Of a stretch of 64,000 bases of DNA, positions 44,977 to 53,350 are shown in pieces (position 1 is the stretch's first letter; each line of letters begins with the position of its first letter). The notes below the pieces were generated by a model. That model was not told the DNA's origin. It did no database searches and worked only from the letters and a program-made list of their open reading frames with translations. This DNA is from an uncultured Lachnospiraceae bacterium (lineage in GTDB: Bacteria > Bacillota > Clostridia > Lachnospirales > Lachnospiraceae), in assembly GCA_947589095.1 (NCBI GenBank), contig CANQBX010000003.1, forward strand, positions 1 to 64,000. The letters are read 5' to 3'. The translations under genes were made by a program, and so were the position numbers.

Positions 44977-46536
44977 GTGGAACCGAGAACAGCCAGAAAA
45001 ATGTGGATCGCGGATCAGGGGGACGGTACCTACATAAATCCGATCCTCTATACGGACTATTCCGATCCGGACGCGATCCGGGTGAGGGACGATTTTTTCA
45101 TGATTGCATCCAGCTTCTCCAACACGCCGTCGGTGCCGGTCCTGCACTCGAAGGATCTGGTGAACTGGAAGGTGATCAACTATGTGATGGACAGGCTGCC
45201 CTTTGCGAGGTACGATATGCCGCAGCACGGCTGCGGGGCCTGGGCGCCGGCCATCCGGTACCACGATGGACTTTACTATGTATTCATTCCGTTTCCGGAC
45301 GAGGGGATCATGATGTGTACGGCGAAGGATCCCTGGGGCAAATGGAGCGAGCCGCAGATGATCAAGGAGATCCGGGGCTGGATCGATCCCTGCCCGTTCT
45401 GGGACGACGACGGGACCATGTATATGGTCAACGGCTTCGCCAAGAGCCGGATCGGCTTCAAGAGCGCCCTATATCTGTGTCCTCTTCGGGACGAGGGAAA
45501 GGGGCTGGAGGCCATGGTGGATGAGGGAGCCTTTGTCTACGACGGCCACGCCACCCAGCCTACGATCGAGGGACCGAAGCTGTATAAGCGCAACGGTTAT
45601 TACTATATCTTCGCGCCGGCCGGCGGCGTAAAGACCGGCTGGCAGACGGTGCTGCGTTCGAAGAAGATCCTGGGGCCCTATGAGGAACGGATCGTGATGC
45701 GGCAGGGAAATACCCCGGTGAACGGCCCGCACCAGGGCGCCTGGGTGGATACGCAGACCGGCGAGGACTGGTTTTTGCATTTCCAGGATGTAGGCAGCGC
45801 CGGGCGGATCATCCACCTGCAGCCCATGCGCTGGGTGGACGACTGGCCGGTGATCGGCGCGGATTCGCAGGGAAGCGGCTGCGGGGAACCGGTACTGCGT
45901 TACCGCAAGCCGGATGTGGGCGCGGTCTGGCCGATTGACGCTCCGGAGGACAGCGATTTCTTCCGGGGGCCGGAACTGGGCCTTCAGTGGCAGTGGAACG
46001 CCAACGCGCAGGAAGGCTGGTATCAGTTGGAAGACGGCGGCCTGAGGCTTAACGCTGTTCTGCAGCCGGAGAACGTCCATCTGTATGATATGAGCAATCT
46101 CCTTCTGCAGAAATGGCCGGCGCCGGAGTTTGTCATTACCGCCCGCCTGGATCTGCAGAATATGCGGGATGGGGACGTCTGCGGCATGGTTTCCCTGGGC
46201 GGCAGCTGCGACAGCCTGCTGGCGGAAAAGAAGGATGGAAATCTGCGGCTTCTGCAGAGAACCGGCGAGACCGGGAAGGGAACGGAAGAATGCCGGGATC
46301 TGGGCGTCACGCTTACGGCGGACGCGGTATATCTGCGGATGGCAGTGACTGGGGCGGCTTCAGTGAGCTGGGAATACAGCGTGGACGGAGAGAATTTCTC
46401 TGCCGTCGGACAGGAGACCGCGGCCAGCGCCGGCGTCTGGGTCGGCGTGAAAGCGGGGCTGTGCGCGTTCCATCAGGGGAGCGGCGAGGCAGGCTCCGTG
46501 ACGGCGGAATATTTTGTGTTTAGTGAGAAGAAATGA
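44977..46536 (+). CDS. GH43 glycoside hydrolase
   Basis: 519 residues. The five-bladed propeller begins with the catalytic base region YINPILYTDYSDPDAIRV (Asp ~30), the modulating Asp is in WIDPCPFWDDDG (~133) and the general acid is in TIEGPKLYKRNGYYYIF (Glu ~195). A C-terminal beta-sandwich (about 325-519) of the type often found in arabinofuranosidases and xylosidases follows. No signal peptide. GTG 44977 with AAGGAGG upstream. Activity may be arabinofuranosidase, xylosidase or galactosidase; the pectin context favours arabinan/galactan side chains. Confidence 0.88.
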   Translation: MEPRTARKMWIADQGDGTYINPILYTDYSDPDAIRVRDDFFMIASSFSNTPSVPVLHSKDLVNWKVINYVMDRLPFARYDMPQHGCGAWAPAIRYHDGLYYVFIPFPDEGIMMCTAKDPWGKWSEPQMIKEIRGWIDPCPFWDDDGTMYMVNGFAKSRIGFKSALYLCPLRDEGKGLEAMVDEGAFVYDGHATQPTIEGPKLYKRNGYYYIFAPAGGVKTGWQTVLRSKKILGPYEERIVMRQGNTPVNGPHQGAWVDTQTGEDWFLHFQDVGSAGRIIHLQPMRWVDDWPVIGADSQGSGCGEPVLRYRKPDVGAVWPIDAPEDSDFFRGPELGLQWQWNANAQEGWYQLEDGGLRLNAVLQPENVHLYDMSNLLLQKWPAPEFVITARLDLQNMRDGDVCGMVSLGGSCDSLLAEKKDGNLRLLQRTGETGKGTEECRDLGVTLTADAVYLRMAVTGAASVSWEYSVDGENFSAVGQETAASAGVWVGVKAGLCAFHQGSGEAGSVTAEYFVFSEKK

Positions 46537-46665
46537 TTGCTATTGTTAGCCGGCTGCATGTCTTGCGGCTATGATACAGCTGAAACGTATTTTGTGTTCA
46601 GCGGGAAGAAGATTGTTAGCCGGCTGCGTGGTTTGCAGCCATGATATGGTTGAGATATACTGTGT
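46510..46665 (+). repeat. 78-bp duplication covering the GH43 gene end
   Basis: A 78-bp unit starting TATTTTGTGTT at 46510, still within the GH43 coding region, is repeated imperfectly from 46588; both copies carry GTTAGCCGGCTGC. The second copy thus contains a dead copy of the last GH43 codons. No gene in the rest of the gap. Confidence 0.7.
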
Positions 46666-46667
46666 AT

Positions 46668-46706
46668 TTTCATGCGAGCAGGGCGCCATTGGTGCTCTGT
46701 TCGTTA
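46668..46706 (-). repeat. 39-bp palindromic repeat, copy A
   Basis: A copy of the dispersed 39-bp unit (core GGCGCCATTGGTGCT here, GGCGCCAGTGACGCT in the consensus), 19 bp after the stop of the minus-strand serine hydrolase. It can form a short hairpin. Confidence 0.65.
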
Positions 46707-46724
46707 TTAACGGAAAGAATAATC

Positions 46725-48485
46725 TTATCTGCCAGCGGCCGTCAGCGTGAGAATCCGGTTATATTCCGAGAGGAGCGTTTCTTCCTTCTTGCGCATGGAG
46801 ACGCACAGAAGATCGCCCCGGAAGGCCAGCTCGAAGCTGACGCTGCCGATGGAGGTATCGATGATCTGGCAGACCGCGATGAAAGTATCGGGGGCCAGCC
46901 AGGCCGCGCTGGTATAGCACTGGAACGAATAACCCGGGAAAATGCCCGGGCGGCATTCGCCGAGCCCGAAGGGCAGGCGGCATTCCTGACCGCGATAATG
47001 GTAGAGCAGATCTCCGCCCTTTCCGTCTTCGGAGAAGGAAAGCGTGAAATCCGTAAAATCGCTGTCCGGCTCCGCGCAGACATAGGAGACGTCTCGGACA
47101 TCCGCTTGGACAGTGGTTTCCGGCGCAAACGATATAGGAGATTTGACCGCGCGCAGCGCGAGATGCTGCATACGGTAGGCAAGGGCGTTCGGGTCCGGGC
47201 CGGCCGTTTCCGCATTTCTATGCGAGTAGGGTGCCGGCGACTCACTGCTTGTGTTTTCATGCGGGCAGGGTGCCAGTGACGTTCTGATTGTATTTTCATG
47301 CGGGCAGAATGCCAATGACGCACTGCTCGTATCGTGAGTTTCTTGACTATGCGTAGTCTGATTATGCAGGGTTATGCCCGTACTGTCTGCTTCTGTACGG
47401 TTGTCAGTGCCAGATTTTTCGCGACAGGAATTATGACTATATTGAACGTCACCTGAAGGCATACCTGCAGCCGCCGCGCCGCCCATATTGCTGCCGTTTA
47501 TCGAAGCCAGCACCGTCTCCCACAAAGCGTCGAACAGATACTGGTTGCCGCCGGCCGATGTCTGGCTGTCCGAGCAGAAGACGCAGACGAGATCAGCGCC
47601 GGGGCAGCAGATCACCAGCTGGCCGCCCATGCCGTAGAGAAAGAAGCTGTCGCTGCGGCCGCGCCAGATCTGGTAGCCGTATCCGCAGCTTTCCTCCGGG
47701 ATCGGCCCCGTGGCCAGCGTCGGGGTGAGGCAGGAGACCGCCTTTTCCAGGAAATCCGCGGGCAAAAGCTGCTTCCCGTTCCAGCGTCCCTTCTGCAGCA
47801 GAAGCTGTCCCAGAAGCAGCAGGTCCATCGGAGTACACATCAGGCCGCTGCCGCCCTGGGGTTCGCCGTACTGGTTGGGCAGGACGTAGGATTCCTCGGA
47901 CCAGCCGATCTCGCGGAGCGCCCGGTCTTTCAGAAAATCAAGCATCGGCCGGCCGGACAGGCGTTCCGCCAGCTGGCAGAGCACATGGGCGGCTGACGTG
48001 TCGTAGCGAAAGACCGTCCCGGCCCTGTGGGTTGGCGCAACCTTGAAAAAGCTTTCCGTCCAGTCCATATCTTTGGCGATCTTATAGGTAGTGGAGGCGT
48101 GGCAGGTGCGCATCATCAGCATATCCCGGACGCGCATCGACCGGATATAGGGGTGGACCGTCTCCGGCAGTTTGTCGGGGAAGAAATCCGTGATCTTATC
48201 GTCCAGGGAGAAGCGCCCGTCCGCCTCCAGAATGCCGAGAGCCAGCGCATTCAGCGATTTGCAGATGGAGAACATCCGGTGGAGCATGCCCTTTTCGAAA
48301 GGATGGTAATAACCTTCGCAGATCAGTTTCCCATGCCGCATGAGAAGAACCGCGTGGACAGGGAAGGGACAGTTATCCAGCCGATTGAGAAGGGCGAGTA
48401 CGACCGCCGGGTCGACCTGCGCATCCCAGGCGGGAAAGAGTTTCACATTTTGAGGCGAACGGGTTTCCTTTCTGTATTCCGACAT
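46725..48485 (-). CDS. Serine hydrolase (beta-lactamase family) with repeat-derived insert
   Basis: 586 residues. The beta-lactamase-like domain occupies about residues 1-330: nucleophile motif SICK (~92), YDTSAAH as the YxS motif and YGMGGQLV as the third motif. Between ~385 and 425 are three tandem 13-residue repeats (PHENTIRTSLAPC type) encoded by three 39-bp palindromic units; an unrelated low-complexity stretch precedes them. A C-terminal beta-rich domain of ~150 residues follows. No signal peptide. AGGAGG is upstream of ATG 48485. Likely esterase/hydrolase acting on an unknown substrate; the repeats seem tolerated in a linker. Confidence 0.85.
   Translation of the reverse strand: MSEYRKETRSPQNVKLFPAWDAQVDPAVVLALLNRLDNCPFPVHAVLLMRHGKLICEGYYHPFEKGMLHRMFSICKSLNALALGILEADGRFSLDDKITDFFPDKLPETVHPYIRSMRVRDMLMMRTCHASTTYKIAKDMDWTESFFKVAPTHRAGTVFRYDTSAAHVLCQLAERLSGRPMLDFLKDRALREIGWSEESYVLPNQYGEPQGGSGLMCTPMDLLLLGQLLLQKGRWNGKQLLPADFLEKAVSCLTPTLATGPIPEESCGYGYQIWRGRSDSFFLYGMGGQLVICCPGADLVCVFCSDSQTSAGGNQYLFDALWETVLASINGSNMGGAAAAGMPSGDVQYSHNSCREKSGTDNRTEADSTGITLHNQTTHSQETHDTSSASLAFCPHENTIRTSLAPCPHENTSSESPAPYSHRNAETAGPDPNALAYRMQHLALRAVKSPISFAPETTVQADVRDVSYVCAEPDSDFTDFTLSFSEDGKGGDLLYHYRGQECRLPFGLGECRPGIFPGYSFQCYTSAAWLAPDTFIAVCQIIDTSIGSVSFELAFRGDLLCVSMRKKEETLLSEYNRILTLTAAGR
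47216..47332 (-). repeat. Three in-frame 39-bp palindromic repeats (copies B1-B3)
   Basis: Consecutive units at 47216-47254, 47255-47293 and 47294-47332 lie inside the serine hydrolase gene. Each is exactly 39 bp, so the frame is kept and 13 residues are added per unit. Confidence 0.85.
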
Positions 48486-48521
48486 TGGTTTTTCCTCCTT
48501 TTGGCACAGATCATCGTTAAT

Positions 48522-48552
48522 ATGTACATTTTATCACAATTATTATGTACAT
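48522..48552. promoter_or_regulatory. Twin 8-bp palindromes upstream of serine hydrolase
   Basis: ATGTACAT occurs at 48522-48529 and 48545-48552, 23 bp centre to centre, 37-67 bp before the minus-strand start. This is an operator-like arrangement for a dimeric regulator (inference). Confidence 0.35.
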
Positions 48553-48642
48553 GGAATCCCTCTTTTGCGGACGGAATATGGGGCGGATGGAAATGGCTGG
48601 TATGTTTTTTGGAAAAACAACTAAATTTTATGATGTTTTTTA

Positions 48643-48671
48643 TTGATTTGATGGAAATATTGATGTATAAT
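48643..48671 (+). promoter_or_regulatory. Promoter of the sugar ABC transporter operon
   Basis: TTGATT (48643-48648), 17-bp spacer, TATAAT (48666-48671). A 138-base leader follows before ATG 48810; nothing else recognised in 48553-48809. Confidence 0.7.
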
Positions 48672-48809
48672 GTCTCCTAGACGTGGGGGCGGATCTTATA
48701 ATCGTGGTATTCTTATGTTCACGCTCCGGTCTGAAACGGCAGCCTATCAGACGTGCATCCGGTTCTTTACGGTTGCCGAGGCTGAATTATATATTTTCAG
48801 GAGGGAAAT

Positions 48810-50501
48810 ATGAAAAGAAGAATCTTATCTGTAACAACCGCCGTTGCCCTGACAGCGGCGCTGCTGATGACCGCCTGCGGCGGTGGAAGTACTGGCAGCA
48901 GCGGCTCCGGCGACAGTGGCGCCGGCACTACTACGGCAGCTGGGGGGGCATCCTCCGGCGGCAGCGAGTCTTCCGGCGGATCGGGAGAGTATCAGCTGAC
49001 TAACATCAAGGTCATCGTTGACGGTACCGTAAACTCCGTCAAGCAGGAGACCGAGTTCCAGAGAACCACACGCGACGCGTTCATTCCTCAGCTGGAGGCA
49101 GCGATCTCTGAGAGGATCGGTCATGACATCACGATCGATTTTGAAGTAGGCGACCATTCCAAGTACAGCGAGTATGTTGGCCGTATGTTCGTCAGCGAGC
49201 AGTATCCGGACGTTATGATCATGAGCGCGGCCATGATGCGTCAGTATCAGGACACCGGCCTTCTGTGGGACATGAGCGAGGCTTATGCCAACGCGGAGTT
49301 CCAGAACAGGATCCAGCTGACCGGTATTGCCGAGAGCATGAAGGATTCCCAGGGCCGTCTGTACGGCTTCGCACCGACCTACGGCAACGGCTGTATCACC
49401 TATATTAAGCAGGCGTGGCTTGACAACTGTGGCATCAACGGCGACGACATCAAGACCTACGACGACTTCTACAACATGCTGAAGACTTTCACCCAGGGCG
49501 ATCCCGACGGCAACGGCGTGGACGGCGATACATACGGATTCATTTCCGCCGGCCTGATCGGTACCGAGGCTCCGTGGACCAACTACATGGCTGAGTTCTG
49601 GCAGGATGCTTATCCGAACATCGTTCAGGGCGAGGACGGCGTATGGTACGACGGTTTCCAGACCGACGCGACGAAGGCGGCTCTGGAGAGATTAAAACAG
49701 GCTTACTATGTTGACAAGGTCATCGACCCCGACAGCTACACCGCAGGCACCAAGCAGGCCCGTGAGAAGTGGTGGGGCGCTGAGCAGGTCGGTTCTGCCG
49801 GCGTGTTCTCCTACTGGGCAGGCAACTGGTATAATAACCTGATCACCAACCTTGGAAAGAACGACCTGGACGACAGAGTATATGAGCTGGCTCCGATCGA
49901 GGAGATCAAGAATTCCTGGGGCGGTTATCTGAACAGAGAGGCTCCCGTGTGGGTCATCATTGACGACGGCGACGGCGACGATTCCCGCGAGCAGGCGATC
50001 TTCGACGCATTCCTGGATACGATGCTGGACGGCGACAAGATCCAGACCCTCTGGACCTACGGACCGGAAGGCGTGACATGGTCCACCGAGGCCGAAGAGT
50101 TCGTAACGAACCCCGACGATCCGGATAAGCGGAAAGAGTACTCCTATGCAGAAGGCGAATTCCATATGCGTCCCGACCTGGCTGATCCGAACACGATCGC
50201 AGGCAAGAACCATCTGGATCCCGCTCTGGTCGTATCCCCGCTGACCAATGGTTATGTCAGCAGCAACGACAATCAGGATATCAGCAACAAGTTCTTCACC
50301 GATAACTGCGTGGACGCTCCGGCATCTCCGACATCTCCGACTTACAGCGAGAGATCCGCAGAGATCATGGACGCGAGAGACGTAGCCATCTCCTCTGTAG
50401 TTGTACAGGGCGGCGATGTGGACGCGGCGATGGATACCTATAAGGCGACTGTAGGTACTCTGGTCGATCAGATCCTGGAAGAGCTGAACTCCGCTGAATA
50501 A
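48810..50501 (+). CDS. Sugar ABC transporter binding lipoprotein (LipO/LplA-like)
   Basis: 563 residues. The signal ends in LLMTAC and is followed by a Gly/Ser spacer. The extracellular solute-binding protein family 1 fold is seen in TIDFEVGDHSKYSEYVGRMF, YGFAPTYGNGCITYIKQAWL and DIKTYDDFYNMLKTF. The large size and the partners (LplB- and YtcP-like) place it with the oligosaccharide/pectin-fragment group. GGAGG is upstream of ATG 48810. A terminator with a 12-bp stem lies just after the stop, so the permeases are probably made at lower level. Confidence 0.9.
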   Translation: MKRRILSVTTAVALTAALLMTACGGGSTGSSGSGDSGAGTTTAAGGASSGGSESSGGSGEYQLTNIKVIVDGTVNSVKQETEFQRTTRDAFIPQLEAAISERIGHDITIDFEVGDHSKYSEYVGRMFVSEQYPDVMIMSAAMMRQYQDTGLLWDMSEAYANAEFQNRIQLTGIAESMKDSQGRLYGFAPTYGNGCITYIKQAWLDNCGINGDDIKTYDDFYNMLKTFTQGDPDGNGVDGDTYGFISAGLIGTEAPWTNYMAEFWQDAYPNIVQGEDGVWYDGFQTDATKAALERLKQAYYVDKVIDPDSYTAGTKQAREKWWGAEQVGSAGVFSYWAGNWYNNLITNLGKNDLDDRVYELAPIEEIKNSWGGYLNREAPVWVIIDDGDGDDSREQAIFDAFLDTMLDGDKIQTLWTYGPEGVTWSTEAEEFVTNPDDPDKRKEYSYAEGEFHMRPDLADPNTIAGKNHLDPALVVSPLTNGYVSSNDNQDISNKFFTDNCVDAPASPTSPTYSERSAEIMDARDVAISSVVVQGGDVDAAMDTYKATVGTLVDQILEELNSAE

Positions 50502-50513
50502 TTGTTTTATCCA

Positions 50514-50550
50514 TAAGCCGTCCCGTCCGGGGGGCGGGGCGGCTTATTTT
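50514..50550 (+). terminator. Partial terminator after binding protein gene
   Basis: TAAGCCGTCCCG (50514-50525) pairs with CGGGGCGGCTTA (50535-50546, one wobble), then TTTTC. It separates the binding protein from the permease genes. Confidence 0.7.
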
Positions 50551-50570
50551 CAAAATGTGAGTATATGGCT

Positions 50571-50706
50571 TTGTATCGCGTTACTGCACCAGCATCCGGA
50601 AAATACGCCGATGACGCATTCTGTGCGGCTGTAACCGTATCCGGTGAATGGCAGCCGCATAATCTTTGTATCGCGTCATCCTCCGAGAATGCGCCGGCGG
50701 CGCATT
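50571..50706 (+). repeat. Direct repeat and hairpin before permease gene
   Basis: TTGTATCGCG occurs at 50571-50580 and 50666-50675, 95 bp apart, followed each time by sequence similar to the 39-bp palindrome family in degraded form (CGCCGATGACGCATT, about 50608). AATGCGCC-GGC-GGCGCATT (50688-50706) forms a stable hairpin shortly before the next start. Confidence 0.4.
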
Positions 50707-50748
50707 TTCCGGGTGAAAATATCAGGAAAAGGAGAGAGGTATCAAGGT

Positions 50749-51714
50749 ATGAGCAAGAAGAAAAAGGTAACTCCCGAAGGCATTGAGGTTCGGGAAAAAC
50801 CGTTAGGACTTCGCATCTGGAATAACCGGGGACATTATCTGATGTTTTTACCCGTATTCCTGTTCGTGTTGATCATCTGCTACTGGCCCATGCTGGGCAT
50901 CCGGTACTCCTTCATGGAGTACAAGGCGGGACCTGCCGCTCCGACATGGACGGGCCTGACGCATTTCCAGAGAATGTTCAGCAATACCGCGTTCTGGGAC
51001 GCGTTTCGGAATACGCTGATCCTTAGTATCGTAAAACTGTTTTTGTCTACGTTTGCATCGGTGGTCGTCTCCATTTTCTTAAATGAGATGGGCAGCCTCT
51101 TCATGAAGAAGAGCCTGCAGACCATTATCTATCTGCCCCACTTTATGTCCTGGGCGGTGGTTGCGTCTATCTTTACGTTGATCCTGTCCCCGTCCAGCAC
51201 CGGTATGTTAAACGGTATGCTGCGGGATTGGGGGATACTGGGGGCCAATGACAGCAACATCCACTTCCTGGCCGACGAGGGCCTGTGGCGGCCGATCTTC
51301 TATCTGATTAATATCTGGAAGGAAACCGGATGGGGAACGATCATCTTCCTGGCGACGCTGTCCGGTATCAGTCCGGAGCTTTATGAAGCGGCCGACATCG
51401 ACGGCGCGACCCGTATGCAGAAGATGATGTACGTGACGCTGCCTGCCCTTTCCAATACGATCATCACCGTACTGATCCTGAATCTGGCGAAGGTTATGAA
51501 CCTGTTCGAGTCGGTATTCGTATTGTACAATCCGGCTGTATACAGCGTATCGGATGTTATCGGTACCTATATCTACCGTCAGACATTTACGGTTGCGAGA
51601 CCGGACTACGGATATTCCACAGCGGTTGGTCTGTTCCGTTCCCTGGTCGGGTGTATCCTGGTATTGATCTGTAACCACGCCAGCAAGAAAGTACGCGGCC
51701 GTGGTATCGTATAG
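50749..51714 (+). CDS. Sugar ABC transporter permease (LplB/YteP-like)
   Basis: 321 residues, six membrane segments (first at ~25-47, YLMFLPVFLFVLIICYWP). The MalF/UgpA-type ATPase-contact loop is ELYEAADIDGATRMQKMMYV. ATG 50749 is used since GGAGAGAGG lies upstream. With the next gene it forms the heterodimeric channel; no ATPase gene is nearby, so a shared MsmX-like ATPase encoded elsewhere is likely (known for this transporter group). Confidence 0.92.
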   Translation: MSKKKKVTPEGIEVREKPLGLRIWNNRGHYLMFLPVFLFVLIICYWPMLGIRYSFMEYKAGPAAPTWTGLTHFQRMFSNTAFWDAFRNTLILSIVKLFLSTFASVVVSIFLNEMGSLFMKKSLQTIIYLPHFMSWAVVASIFTLILSPSSTGMLNGMLRDWGILGANDSNIHFLADEGLWRPIFYLINIWKETGWGTIIFLATLSGISPELYEAADIDGATRMQKMMYVTLPALSNTIITVLILNLAKVMNLFESVFVLYNPAVYSVSDVIGTYIYRQTFTVARPDYGYSTAVGLFRSLVGCILVLICNHASKKVRGRGIV

Positions 51715-51725
51715 GAGGTGCGGAG

Positions 51726-52589
51726 ATGGCTAAGACGAAAGAAGTTGCAAGCAGAAAGAAGAAATTTACGCTGTTTGATGCGATCAACTATCTCGTATTT
51801 ATCATTGTTGCGCTGATCATTCTGGTTCCCATCTGGAAGGTGGTCGTGGACTCTCTGAACGCGGTTGGCGTCTACCAGTTCCGCCTGTGGCCTTCTGACT
51901 TCACGCTGGATGGCTACAAGGTCATCCTTGGAGAGCAGGGCCTGTTCCGGCCGCTGATCAACTCCTTCGTGACGACGATCTTCGGAACCCTGCTGGGCCT
52001 GGTGCTCTCTACACTGGGAGGATATGTACTGATCCAGTTTGATATGCCGGGGCGCAACCTGCTGGCGTATTTCCTGCTGTTCACGATGATCTTTTCCGGT
52101 GGCATGATCCCTGAGTACCTGGTCATGAGACGGTTGGGACTTCTGAACAACATGTGGATCCTGGTGATCAAGCATGGAATCAATGTCGGCAATATCGTTC
52201 TGATGAGGAACTTCTTCGAAGGAATTCCGTCCAGCCTTTTTGAGGCGGCGAAGATCGACGGATGCTCCCCGATGGGAATATTCATAAAAGTCGTGCTTCC
52301 GCTTTCCAAGGCGGCGCTTGCTTCCATCGGACTGATGTTTGCCGTAGGCGTGTGGAACGATTACACCACCGTGCAGATCTACATTACGAATCCGAATTTC
52401 GTAAACTTCCAGTATAAGCTGCGTGTCATGATCATGAACGGCGACACGCCGCCTACCCAGTATCCGGTGTCGCAGACTACGCTGTATAACGCAGGAATCA
52501 TCGCGGCGATCCTGCCGTTCATGATCCTGTATCCGTTCCTGCAGGATTACTTTGTAAAGGGTGTGAATATCGGAGCGGTTAAGGAATGA
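51726..52589 (+). CDS. Sugar ABC transporter permease (YtcP-like)
   Basis: 287 residues, six membrane segments, MalG-type. The contact loop is SSLFEAAKIDGCSPMGIFIK. It begins with a Lys-rich N-terminus and the helix FIIVALIILVPIWKVVVDSL. AGGAGGTGCGG lies upstream of ATG 51726, 11 bp after the LplB-like stop. Last gene of the operon, followed by a strong terminator. Confidence 0.92.
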   Translation: MAKTKEVASRKKKFTLFDAINYLVFIIVALIILVPIWKVVVDSLNAVGVYQFRLWPSDFTLDGYKVILGEQGLFRPLINSFVTTIFGTLLGLVLSTLGGYVLIQFDMPGRNLLAYFLLFTMIFSGGMIPEYLVMRRLGLLNNMWILVIKHGINVGNIVLMRNFFEGIPSSLFEAAKIDGCSPMGIFIKVVLPLSKAALASIGLMFAVGVWNDYTTVQIYITNPNFVNFQYKLRVMIMNGDTPPTQYPVSQTTLYNAGIIAAILPFMILYPFLQDYFVKGVNIGAVKE

Positions 52590-52634
52590 TGGGCGGCTGA
52601 ATGGCGGCGAATCGTTAATATGGATATGAATGGA

Positions 52635-52673
52635 CGACCGGAGCGGAGGGATTGCTGCTCCGGTCGCTTTTTT
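52635..52673 (+). terminator. Terminator of the sugar ABC operon
   Basis: CGACCGGAGC (52635-52644) pairs with GCTCCGGTCG (52657-52666), followed by a C and six Ts. Confidence 0.9.
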
Positions 52674-52706
52674 CAGGCAGGCAAGCGCCGGTGACGCTTG
52701 CACGGA
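52673..52706. repeat. Diverged palindromic repeat, copy F
   Basis: GCAAGCGCCGGTGACGCTTGC (one base over a perfect 9-bp stem) resembles the core of the 39-bp unit but is shortened. It lies between the terminator and the GNAT gene. Confidence 0.35.
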
Positions 52707-52715
52707 GGAATAGCA

Positions 52716-53201
52716 ATGGATCTTGAGTATAGAAAAATTACGGAATTTCCTCGTGGGACACTGGCTGCCCTTTTGAAAGACGCTTATTCTTTTGAACCGG
52801 GATTTGAACCGTATTGGCAAAAACAATGGAAGGAATTTGATGATTTTTTCTATGATAATCCCCGTATCGCCGAATTCAGCGGCTTTATGACGGTTCTGGA
52901 CGGCGAGCCGGTCGGCTTTGTTTCATGGAATCCGACACATCTGCCTGAATTTACGGAGGTCGGACATAATTGTATTGCAGCGAAATACAAAGGAAACGGC
53001 TATGGAAAAGCGCAGATGAGAGAGGCGGTAAAACGTATAAAGGAACAGGGCGCGAAAAAGATAATCGTCTGGACAAATGAGCGTTTACTGCCCGCTCAAT
53101 ATACTTATGAAAGCGCGGGCTTTCATTTTGTAAAGAAAAGCGAGGAAACGATCTGTCCTGAAATTGCGGGTCAGAGAGTCTATTATGAAATTATTGTATA
53201 A
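52716..53201 (+). CDS. GNAT-family N-acetyltransferase
   Basis: 161 residues. The acetyl-CoA loop is AAKYKGNGYGKAQMREAVKR (Q/RxxGxG-like), followed by the beta-5 strand KKIIVWTNE and the Tyr-containing end (AQYTYESAGFHFVKKSE). Such enzymes acetylate small molecules, antibiotics or proteins; the substrate is not deducible. ATG 52716 has GGAGG upstream; codon use is AT-richer than in the genes before, so this starts the accessory island. Confidence 0.82.
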   Translation: MDLEYRKITEFPRGTLAALLKDAYSFEPGFEPYWQKQWKEFDDFFYDNPRIAEFSGFMTVLDGEPVGFVSWNPTHLPEFTEVGHNCIAAKYKGNGYGKAQMREAVKRIKEQGAKKIIVWTNERLLPAQYTYESAGFHFVKKSEETICPEIAGQRVYYEIIV

Positions 53202-53251
53202 GGATTTGGAAGAATAACAATGAAATTGGTGATTTTTTAAATTTAATGACG

Positions 53252-53317
53252 CAGAAACGGTCGTAAAATCAATCGTAAAAAAATACGATTGATTTTACGA
53301 CCGTTTCTGTGTATAAT
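53252..53317 (+). promoter_or_regulatory. 26-bp perfect inverted repeat overlapping promoter
   Basis: CAGAAACGGTCG... (53252-53277) pairs perfectly with 53284-53309 across a 6-base A loop. A promoter is embedded: -35 TTGATT (53289-53294), 17-bp spacer, -10 TATAAT (53312-53317). The arms also contain GGTCGTAAAATC and its complement. It is too close to the start to be a terminator of an earlier gene alone; an operator for the AlbA_2 protein downstream is the simplest reading. Confidence 0.65.
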
Positions 53318-53350
53318 ATAAGCAGTAAAATTGGAAAGGAAGTACCATGT

